Below are positions 54,733 to 64,000 of a stretch of DNA of 64,000 nt, one piece after another. The stretch is taken from NCBI RefSeq assembly GCF_900660485.1, contig NZ_LR214951.1:915559-979558 (forward strand), in the 5' to 3' direction. The notes under the pieces were generated by a model. It did no database searches and was not told where the DNA came from. It saw nothing but the letters and a program-made list of their open reading frames with translations. Numbering within the stretch: position 1 is the stretch's first letter; the number at the start of each line of letters is the position of its first letter. The stretch is from Mesomycoplasma neurolyticum (lineage in GTDB: Bacteria; Bacillota_I; Bacilli_A; Mycoplasmatales; Metamycoplasmataceae). A program made the translations under genes and the position numbers.

Positions 54733-57298
54733 AGATTTTTTGAACAAATCATTAGATGATGTTATCTCATCAAGATTTGCTAGATATTCAAAATACATCA
54801 TTCAACAAAGAGCTCTTCCAGATGCTAGAGATGGCTTAAAACCTGTACAAAGAAGAATTTTATATTCAATGTGAGAATTAAATTTAAAAAATGATAAACC
54901 ATTTAAAAAATCTGCTAGAGTTGTAGGAGATGTAATTGGTAAATATCACCCACATGGTGACTCATCAATTTATGAGGCTATGATTAGAATGGGACAAGAA
55001 TGAAAAATGAATATCCCATTAATTGAAATTCATGGAAATAAAGGTTCTATTGATGATGATCCTGCAGCTGCAATGCGTTATACAGAAGCAAGATTAGCTA
55101 ATATTTCAACTCTTTTATTAGAGTCTCTAAGCAAAAACACAGTAGAATTTGTCCCGAATTTTGATGATACAGAAGTTGAACCAGTGATTTTACCATCTCT
55201 TATCCCAAATTTATTATTAAATGGAGCAAAAGGGATTGCATCAGGATTTGCAACAGAAATTCCACCACATAATTTAGGTGAAATTTTAGATGCGGCTATT
55301 GCAAAAATTAATAACTCAGCTATTGAAATTCGCAAACTTTTCAAAATTATTAAAGGTCCTGATTTTCCAACTGGTGGAGTTATTTATGGTAAAACTGGAA
55401 TTTATGATGCATTTGAAAAAGGCCAAGGAAAAATAGTTTTAGTTTCTAAATATAAAATTATTGACAATTTAGATAGAAAAGCAATTGAAATTTTTGAAAT
55501 ACCTTTTGGTGTTGTAAAGTCAAAACTTGTTAAAGATATTGATGAAATTTGTATTGATAAAAAAATTAATGGAATAAAAGAAGTTATTGACCAATCAGAT
55601 AGAAATGGTATATCAATCTTAATTGAATTAACAAAAGATGCTAAAATTACTTCTGTTTTAAATTATTTGCTTAAAAAAACAGAAATGCAAATTTATTATT
55701 CTTATAATTCTGTAGCAATTGAAAAAAATGCTCCTAAATTAATGTCATTAAATGATATGTTGACTTCTTATATAAGCCACATAAAAGAATTTAAGACTAG
55801 AGAATTAACTTATAATTTTCAAGTTAATCAAAAACGTCTAGAAATTGTAAATGCTTTAATAAAAGTAAGTGAAATAACAGATGAGGTTATTAAAATAATT
55901 AGAAATTCTGATAATTCTAAAAAAGGTGTTATTGAAGCTTTGATAAAAGAATTTAACTTTAATGAAAATCAAGCAACAGCCATTGCTGAAATGCAACTTT
56001 ATCGTTTATCTAGAATTGATCAAATTGCTTATGCAAAAGAACAAAATGATCTTGAAATAAAAATAAAAGAAATTGATTTATTGTTAAATAATGAAAATGA
56101 ATTTAATAAATTTTTAGTTAAAAATCTTTTAAAAATAAAGGAAAAATATGCAACACCAAGAAAAACAGAAATTTTAGATGAAGAATTGAAAATTGAATTA
56201 AAAACAGAAGAATTAATTAAAAAAGAGGATTTTTATCTTGCCATTTCAAAAGAAGGATATATTAAAAAGTTGACAATTAAAACTTTTGAAACAAATAAAA
56301 TTGAAAACTATGTTTTGAAAGAAAAAGATTCATTAATTTTTCTTTCAAAAGTTAATTCTCTAAATAAATTATTAATTTTTACTAATACTGGGAAATATAT
56401 CTTTTTACCTTTGCATAAAATAGAGGAAAATAAATGAAAAGATTTTGGCTCTCATATTAATGATTATGTCCTTTTAAAATCAAATGAAAAAATAATAAAA
56501 GTTTTTGCAGTAGAAAATTTTGAAAATAAAAACTTTTTAGTTTTAATAACTGCAAAAGGGATTGGAAAAAAAGTTGCTCTAAAAGATTTTGAAGTTTCTA
56601 GATTTAACAAAACAATTCAAGCTATTAAATTTAAAAATAGTTTAGATTATTTAGTGGATGTTAAAATGAGCGACAATTTTAAAGATGTTGTAATTATTAG
56701 TTCAGAGATGAAAGTTGTAAAATATAGTGAATTAGAGATTCCGACATATAATACTAATTCATCAGGTGTAAGTTTAATTAATCTTCCAAAAAATGAAAAA
56801 GTTCAAGCATTTTGTTTAACAGAAGAAAATGAAAATATATTTTTTTATACATTAGATGGTTATTTCAAAAAAGTTTCTTCTAAATTAATACCTTATACAA
56901 GTAAAAAAGTGCAAGGCAAACAAATATTTAATTTGAAACAAAAACAAAATACAGAACTTATTAATATGATTTCTAGTTCTGAAAAAGATTTAGAATTTTA
57001 TGTTTTTTATGAACAAAATAAAATAGCAGCACTAAACACAAGCAATCTAACTACAACCTCTTTAAATAATAATTTTAGTTATAAAATGCCAAATACTAAT
57101 ATACATTATGTTTCAAGTTTTGCTGATAATTTAATTACATCTCTAATAAATAAAAATAATTTAAATGATGATAAATTATTTGAATTCACAGAAAAAGAAA
57201 AAAAAGAAAAAGAACAAAAAAGAATTTTAAGTGCTGAAGAAAAATTAAAAAAATTAGAAGATTTAGATATTGAATCAATTTTAAAAAAATTTAATTAA
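54716..57298 (+). CDS. parC: DNA topoisomerase IV subunit A
   Basis: An 860-residue DNA-cleaving subunit. [18 protein letters not shown] and [20 protein letters not shown] are shared with GyrA, but [11 protein letters not shown] and [19 protein letters not shown] are ParC-type. The catalytic Tyr122 sits in AMRYTEAR. A six-bladed C-terminal DNA-binding domain follows (about 500-830), with a Lys/Glu-rich tail. Of adjacent ATGs at 54713 and 54716, the second gives better spacing from AAGGAG. Overlaps parE by 17 bases. Confidence 0.93.
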
Positions 57299-57405
57299 GT
57301 TATAAAATTTAGTTTTAAAAGTTAAATTTATAAAAAAATATTTTTTTGTTTTTTTTAATAAAATAACATTTTTTTATTTTTTAATGCATTTTTTTATAAA
57401 AATAT

Positions 57406-57413
57406 TGTATAAT
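57406..57413 (+). promoter_or_regulatory. -10 box before the 33-codon ORF
   Basis: TGTATAAT, about 40 bases before the ATG of the small ORF. It is the only clear promoter between parC and oppA. Confidence 0.5.
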
Positions 57414-57453
57414 TCATAAAGATATTTACATCTAAATTTAGAAAGGAATTACA

Positions 57454-57555
57454 ATGAAATTTAATATTTCTAATTTAAAGAACATCAAGATTAATTTTTG
57501 TATTTCATTTAAATATATTTGAAATAATTTTTTTTATTGTAATTTTTCTAATTAA
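57454..57555 (+). CDS. 33-codon ORF with strong ribosome site, leader peptide candidate
   Basis: A short ORF starting MKFNISNLKNIKINF and ending in an aromatic, Asn/Phe-rich tail with a TGA-coded Trp. The AGAAAGGA before the ATG is as good as any in the window, and a -10 box lies upstream. It is followed by a 19-bp hairpin with U8 and then oppA. It could be a leader peptide controlling oppA or a small protein gene. No recognised homologue. Confidence 0.45.
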
Positions 57556-57599
57556 GTTCTAAAAATATTTAATATACAAGTCAAAAAATAATATTTTTG

Positions 57600-57640
57600 A
57601 AAAAAAAGAACTTTATTTTAGAAATAAGGTTCTTTTTTTT
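57600..57640 (+). terminator. Hairpin between the 33-codon ORF and oppA
   Basis: A8GAAC pairs with GTTCT8 and TTTATTT with AAATAAG (one G-T), 19 bp with a 3-base loop, ending in T8. It lies 44 bases before the oppA ATG. Confidence 0.8.
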
Positions 57641-57683
57641 CAAAAATGCAAATCACAATATTTTAGTAATCTTAGGAGTTAAA

Positions 57684-60600
57684 ATGAAAAAAAGAAACAA
57701 AAAATCTTTATTACTTTGAAGCATGTTAGTCGCTTCAACTTTACCATTTATTTCTATTTCATGTAGTTCATTAATAAGGCCTGAATTAGAAAGAAATGAA
57801 TTATCAGTTTATTATGATAGTACAGGTACTGAAATTAAAAAGTTTTCAAAAGATTATTCTGCTGGTTTATATAAAATTTCAAATCATGATATGCATCTTT
57901 TAGCGCCTTCTTCACTTGTGGTTTTAGCCCTTGAGAATGAAACACAGTATGAAGTAAAAGAAACAAAAGCAAAAGATTCAATTTATAAGGAGCCAGAATA
58001 CAAAGTAAAACAAGCAACACATTCATTTTATAGATTTGGTTTCAGTGAAAAAATTATTGTTACAACTAATGATGATAAAGTTGTAGTTTTTGACAATGAC
58101 AAACATGAAATTATTCCTGAAAATAATGACAATTCCCCATTTTTAACTTTAAGTTCTAGTGATCCAAAGTCTATTAATAGTGTTTATTTTTTAAATATTC
58201 TTAAAAAAGCTAAAAAAATGCAATTTGTAATTAAGAAAAATGTACCATGAGTTCATTATAATGGTGAAAAATCTAATTTTAATATTGTTCCAATGGACTT
58301 TCTCTATGGGTGAAAAAGAACACTTTTGAGCTCTACAAAATATAGAAGACAACATGGTGGCTCAAAAGAATTAGATGAAAAAATTATAGTTGATGAAAAA
58401 TTAGATGGAAATGGAACTTTTGGTGATAATAGTGTTTTATCTAATATGTATTTGCTAGATGTTTTCGGAATTAATAAAACAAATTTAGAAAATGAAAACA
58501 CATTTTTAACTAAATATGATAATTCTGAAGATAAAGCTGTGACATTTTATGGAGAAGATAAACCTATTTTTGATAACTTTTTTAAGCAAGTTGTTGTAGA
58601 TTCAACATTTTTTGCACCTATACCTAGTCAATTTATAGATATCAAAAATAAAGAAAAGGAAAGTGAATTAGATGAAAAAGCACTAAAACCTAAAGGTGAA
58701 GCACATAAATATGGAATTTATTGATATGGTAAAGATTATAAAGATGATTTACTTTATGCTTCAAGATATTTACCATTTTATTTGTCAATTAATAGGGATG
58801 AATATATAAGAAATAAATATTTCCCAGAAACAACATGACAAGACAAAGATAGAGAAGAACAATCCATTCAAAAAATAATTCATAAATATAACAAATATCC
58901 TGATGGTGTTCAATATTCTAATTCTATATTAAATAATTATGTTGAAGGTTCAAAAAGCATATTTAATCAATCAGAATATAACAATTTATCTTCATCAAAT
59001 AAAAATATTCTTAATAAAAACAAAAAAGAAATTCGCTACAATAGTTCAGATGACAAAGATGAATTAAAAAGAATGTTTAATTTTTCCCTTATTCCTGGAC
59101 CTATGAATTATTTACCTGAAAATAATAATTATGAAGGTGGGAAAGCGCCTAAAAAATGATATTTTAATGATGTTTTTGCTAAATTAGTTTATGGGACAGA
59201 TTTAGATAAAATTGCTAATGGAGAAATGAATGTTGCAGAAAACGGATTAAATAAATATAGCTTAGCTTTTAGAACGATTTTGGATTCTTCATTTAATACA
59301 TATAGTTTTGTAAAAAACAACAATACATCACTTGAACCATGAATTTCATTTGCCCCACCTGATAATATAATTGGTGGTAAAGATCAAGAACTAGCAAGTA
59401 AAAAAACATTTAGAGATTATTATGATGAATTAAATACACAATTTGCAATTAATCATAAAAATGAAGTTATTTATCAAAAAACTTTAAAAGATGAAAAAGA
59501 ACATTACTCTAAGTTTTTGCATGATATTAAAACCCAATATAAAACACCGAAGTTTGAAGTTTTACAAAAAGCAATGAAAGAATTACTAGATGATTTTTAC
59601 AAAACAAATAATATTGATTTAAATTCAAAAGTTGAATTTACTATTAATAATAGATATTTCAATGAACAGCCTTCTAGAATTCAAGCATTAGATGCTATTG
59701 CAAAAGTTTATCAGGAACTTGATCCAAGAATTCAAGTTAATACAATCACTTCTTTTGGTGCAAAGAAAAAAGATTATCTAAATATTTTGTTATCGCAATA
59801 TGGAATTATCGAATTTTCTGGATGACATAGCGATTATGATGGTGCTGGTACATTTTTAGATGGTATGGTAAATAAGGGCGCACTTTTAGCTATAGCTTCA
59901 CAGTTTGCATCTTTCAGTGAAGATCATAATTTGGTTAAAGTATTTCCTGAATTTTATAAATATTCTAAAAAACTTAAAAAATATTTTGATGATGAATTTA
60001 AAAAAGATGAAAATAATGCATATAAATTTATTGAATTTAGTAAATGAAAAAATGCAAGAAATTTAAGCGATTTTCAAATTGACAAAGTTAAATATTTAGT
60101 TGAAGGTGAAGAAGAAGAGGGTGAAGTTATTGATAATAGCATGGTTTTAATTCCTTTATTAAATGAAAAAAATGAAAATATTAACAATTTTTCAAAAAAT
60201 GATTTAAACCAAAAGATTTATTTATCTAAATACTATGAAATTGAAGAAGAAAATGGAAAACCAAAATTAATTTACCATGATAATGTATTTGTAGGTGATA
60301 ATGATATAAAAGAATTTTTCACTATGCCTACTTTTGAATGAAATGGAAAAACATATTTAGATGAAACACTAGTTAGAAAATTTACTATTGATGACAAAGA
60401 AGTGATAAAAGTTTATAGTCATGCAAGAAAAAAATGAGTTAATCCAGCAAGAACAATCGAATTCAGTGCTTTAGTTTCTATTTTTAACTTAAATTTCCAA
60501 AACGAAACCACAAATGATGAAATTATTAAGCTTTTCAAAGAAATTGTTGCTCTCACTGGTTTAGTACCTTTTGGTTTAGCTGTTGCATCTGATACACCTT

Positions 60601-60695
60601 CTGTTTTTTATGCTAAAGAAAATTTAATTATCCCTAAATCTCCATATAATTTATCACCAATTGGTAGTTATAGAATTAGAAAGGACAAAAAATAA
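57684..60695 (+). CDS. oppA: Oligopeptide ABC transporter substrate-binding lipoprotein (OppA-like)
   Basis: A 1003-residue surface lipoprotein. Signal peptide with lipobox SISC (Cys27). It is much larger than the 550-residue OppA of walled bacteria, in line with mycoplasma OppA such as the M. hominis protein. Regions with SBP_bac_5 flavour include WVHYNGEKSNFNIVPMDFLY and FSGWHSDYDGAGTFLDGMV. I see no Walker A motif, unlike the ATP-cleaving M. hominis OppA. AGGAG lies eight bases before the ATG. The stop overlaps oppB by one base. Confidence 0.85.
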
Positions 60696-61819
60696 TGCTC
60701 AAATATTTTTTAAAGCGATTATTGCTAGCATTTTTAACATTTTTAATTATTGTTTTTATTGTTTATTTGATCCAGGCAGGCTTTGGTAAAAATCCTTTTT
60801 TACCTGAAGATTTTAAACCTAATTCAAAAAATGCAGCAAAAGATATTGCAGCTAGTCAAAAACTTGCTGCAGCACATGGTTTTAATTCAAATGTCTTTAT
60901 TAGATTTTTTGTTTGATTTAAAAATCTCTTTTTTAAAGGAGATGCTGGAATTATTTATGGGCAAGAAAATGAATTTAGTCATAATATTCCTGCTTTGTTT
61001 TTTAAACCACTTAAGTGAACTATTATAGTTTCATTACCAAGCTTTATTCTTAGCCTTGTAATAGGAATAATTTTAGGAACTATCGCAGCATACAATAGAA
61101 AAAAAGCGATTGATTCTGCTATTGCTACTTTTGTAAGTATTTTTATAGCACTTCCTTCCTTTGTTATTGCACCTGCTCTAATTTTAATTTTTTCAAAAAT
61201 GGGTTTACCTTCTGAATTTAAAGATCCACGAGATGTTTCTGGTTATGCCACATTTTTATCTTTAATTACACCAATTATTGTTTATACATTAGGATCATTA
61301 GCTGGTTATACTTTATTTATTAGAAATCAAGTAGTAAGTGTTTTAACTTCTAATCAAGTTTTAATTGCAAAAGCAAAAGGATTAACTAACTTCCAAATTT
61401 TTAGAAAACATGTTTTAAGAAATGCTTCTATTATTTTAGTAGGTGGTTTGATTCTTTCATATATTGGACTTTTAAGTGGTTCAATATTACTAGAGAGATT
61501 TTTTAGAATACCAGGTTCTTCAAATTTAATAATTCAATATACAACATCTGGTGAAATTAATGTTATTATGTTTTCACTTGCATTCTATACAGCACTTACA
61601 TTATTTACTATGATAATTGCAGATATATCTTTTGTTTGAATGGACCCAAGAATTAAATTTGGAATGTCTAATAATTCAACTAGTTGATCTACAAGATTAA
61701 AAAATCATTTAATTAGAACAAGAACTTGAAAAATATCAGAAACAAAATTAGTGGCACCTAATTTACAAAAAGATATAGAAATAACAACAATTGAAGATGA
61801 GGTAGAAAATGAAAAATAA
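60695..61819 (+). CDS. oppB: Oligopeptide ABC transporter permease OppB
   Basis: A 374-residue permease with about six TM helices. N-terminal MLKYFLKRLLLAFLTFLIIV is typical OppB; the large external loop follows TM1. The EAA-type loop is YTLFIRNQVVSVLTSNQVLI with AKAKGLTNFQIFRKHVLRNA. It starts within the oppA stop. A polar C-terminal tail of about 50 residues is extra. Overlaps oppC by 11 bases. Confidence 0.92.
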
Positions 61820-62963
61820 AAACAATAGTTATCCTAATGTTGATAAAGATTTATTAAGATTTTCTAACATTAATAAAGATCTTTTATTAAATTCACTTAC
61901 TGTTGGAAAACCAAGAAAAATTGTTGTTGATATTTTTAAGAGATTTATCCAAAATAAATATGCAATGTTTGCAACTTTTGTTTTATTTGGTTTAATTTTA
62001 ACAGCTATTATTTCATGAATTGTTTCACCTTTTAAAACAAATGAACCTATTTCTAAAGTTACAAGTAGTTTTATTACAAATTTAAGACCTAGTTTTGAAG
62101 GTAGGGTTGATTTTACTATTGATACAGAAAAATTAAACATCATTAGTGCAAAGTACCCTGAATTACTCCAAGGTGTTGAACCAAAATATGTAGCACCAAA
62201 TGAATGAACTATTTATGTCAATCCTTATGAAATTATCAAAGTTTTATCTGATAAACAAAAAACATTACCAGCATTTTTTGGTACTGATTCATATGGAAGA
62301 GATATTTGACTTAGAACTTGAGTTGGTACATTAAATGCTTTAGGTATCGCGCTTGCAATAGCAATAATCGAAACATTGATTGGTGTTGTCATAGGAGCTT
62401 ATTTAGGTTTCAATGTAGGTAAAAAAATTGATACTTATGGTTATCGTTTGTTAGAAATTTTCTCCTCTATCCCATGAGTTATTCTTTTCATAATTTTAGT
62501 AAGTATTATGGGAGCGACTCCATTAGCATTAATTTTAATTATTTCACTTACAGGTTGAACATCAGCAGCTGATACCACAAGAAGTTTTACTATTTCAGTA
62601 AAAGATGAAGAGTATGTTAAAGCTTCAAAAGCTATTGGTGCCTCAAATATAAGACTTATTTTTAGCCACATTTTACCAGCGATTCCAGGAAAATTAGCTA
62701 ATTCATTTGTACTTAAAATTACACATGGGATTTTAGTTGTCTCTTCTGTGGCATTCTTAGGTTTTATTCAAGAAGGTGTTGATTCAGCACCTAATTTAGG
62801 TCTAATTATTACTTCATCTTCTACTTTGATTAATTTCAACCCATGAGCTCTTGCATTCCCAGCAATAATTCTTTTAACTATAGCTTTATCACTTAGATTT
62901 ATTGCTCTTGGTTTCCATGATGCCTTAGATGTAACAATCTCAAATAAAAAAGGAAAAGCATAA
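61809..62963 (+). CDS. oppC: Oligopeptide ABC transporter permease OppC
   Basis: A 384-residue permease. A cytosolic N terminus is followed by TM1 (about 52-72), an external loop ending in FFGTDSYGRDIWLRTWVGT, which is the family hallmark, and five more TM helices. The EAA loop is DEEYVKASKAIGASNIRLIF. It pairs with OppB to form the pore. oppD starts one base after its stop. Confidence 0.93.
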
Positions 62964-62964
62964 A

Positions 62965-64000
62965 ATGTCAAATTTAATTTTAGAAGTTAAAAATTTAAAA
63001 GTATCTATAAAAGAAAATAAAAAACTTATAGAGATAATTAGGGGTATTGATTTTGAAATTGAACAAGGGCAAATTATTGGTCTTGTTGGTGAATCTGGAA
63101 GTGGTAAAACTATTAGTTCGAAAGCTTTATTAGGGCTTAATAGCTTTAGCAAGACAACTTGTGAAAAAATGAATATTCTTGGCATTAATGCTAAAGATTT
63201 TAAAAAAGATAAAGAATGAAGACAAATTAGAGGTAAAAAAATTGGATATATTCCTCAAGATCCATTAACTGCTTTAAATCCAACTAGAACTATTGGGAAG
63301 CAGTTGCTCGATGTTTTAATTAAAGACAAAAGGTTTGCAACTAAAAAAGAGAAAAAAAATTATTTAATAAATATGTTACAAAGTTTTGGAATTCAAAATG
63401 CTGAAAATATTTTCAATCAATATCCACACACTTTAAGTGGTGGAATGAAGCAAAGAGTTGTTATTGCAATGACTGTTGCACAAAATCCAAATATTATTGT
63501 GGCTGATGAACCTACAACTGCACTGGATCCAACAGTACAAGCTTCTGTTTTAGCTTTATTTAATGAAATTAGAAAACAAACTAATATTTCAATTATTTTT
63601 ATAAGTCATAATATTTCGGTTATTGCTAAATTTTGTGATTATATATATGTTTTATATGCAGGAAAAGTTATTGAAAAAGGAACTAAAAAAGATATTTTTA
63701 CTGACCCTAAACATCCTTATACATGGGCATTAATAGCAGCTATTCCTGAAAATAAAGAAGAAAAATTATTAAATATCAAAGGAACACCACCTGATTTAAG
63801 TAATTTACCTGTTGGAGATCCTTTTGCTCCTAGAAATGATTTTGTTTTAGAAATTGATTTAGTAAAAGAACCACCATTATTTCATGTAAAAGATAATCAT
63901 TGAGCTGCAACATGATTATTACATCCTGATGCACCAAAAGTTGAAATTCCAAACGAGGTTCAAAAAAGATTAGATATTTTTAAAGAGGTATTTTTAAAAA
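62965..64000 (+). CDS. oppD: Oligopeptide ABC transporter ATPase OppD, 3'-truncated by window edge
   Basis: The first 345 or so residues of an ABC ATPase that powers peptide uptake. Walker A GESGSGKT (42-49), Q loop IPQDPLTALNPT, signature LSGGMKQRV (157-165), Walker B IIVADEPT (Asp181, Glu182), and the OppD/F C-terminal PDLSNLPVGDPFAPRN. The last lacks the usual Cys cluster of the iron-sulfur-like OppD tail in what is visible. The frame is open at the window end; oppF probably follows. Confidence 0.93.

Noticed and set aside
53980..56437. Apparent fragmentation of parE and parC into several ORFs
   Set aside because: All breaks are TGA codons at Trp positions; with table 4 both genes are full length. 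The same applies to polC, secDF, oppA and others.
60783..61028. 81-codon plus-strand ORF inside oppB
   Set aside because: Out of frame with oppB and without its own ribosome site; the OppB frame has the permease motifs.

Overview
This window is chromosomal DNA of a mollicute (Mycoplasma sensu lato). The sequence is extremely AT-rich. Conserved housekeeping genes run straight through in-frame TGA codons at positions where their families carry tryptophan (translation table 4); only a few TGG codons remain. All gene coordinates here assume TGA = Trp, so the breaks seen with the standard code are not pseudogenes. No rRNA, tRNA, CRISPR array, transposase or prophage gene was found. The PTS genes, NagA/NagB, a class II aldolase and sugar ABC transporters point to a sugar-fermenting species. 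The species cannot be fixed from the sequence alone.

Layout. (1) 1-3212, plus strand: end of cysS, rlmB, a SigH-like sigma factor, rpmG, secE, nusG, a remnant of the Firmicute cysS-rlmB-sigH-rpmG-secE-nusG order. (2) 3231-9227, minus: a tyrS-ptsI-pepF-nagA run. (3) 9299-20931, plus: degV, ruvA-ruvB, fused secDF, hisS-aspS, then three mollicute hypothetical genes with acpP and a DinB-type polymerase. (4) 21029-21673, minus: a PQ-loop membrane protein. (5) 21785-35590, plus: pyrH-frr-cdsA, a HAD phosphatase, RNase HIII, an amino-acid permease, polC, nusA-ylxR-infB-rbfA. (6) 35631-39926, minus: an accessory block of five unrecognised genes forming two related modules behind an identical promoter block. 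(7) 40138-43409, plus: nagB, a PTS EIICB and a class II aldolase. (8) 43696-47781, plus: a xylose/ribose-type ABC transporter. (9) 47873-50889, minus: a small membrane protein, a glucose-type PTS EIICB and an RpiR regulator. (10) 51130-52469, minus: thyA and folA. (11) 52774-57298, plus: topoisomerase IV parE-parC. (12) 57454-64000, plus: a 33-codon ORF, a strong hairpin, then oppA-B-C-D, with oppD cut by the window end.

How the parts fit. NagA, NagB, the two PTS permeases, enzyme I, the aldolase and RpiR form an amino-sugar/hexose uptake and glycolysis entry set. The nagB and sugar-ABC operons share an unusual promoter design: a spacer made almost wholly of a long poly(A) run (14 and 16 A) next to the -10 box, with a TTTTGCAAAA-type palindrome just downstream. 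That suggests length-variable, co-regulated expression. The most novel-looking region is 35.6-40.0 kb, where a two-gene module (a long protein ending in an Ala-rich membrane segment with a WASPI motif, then a two-TM protein with a WxSRxC start) occurs twice, once in a shortened form.
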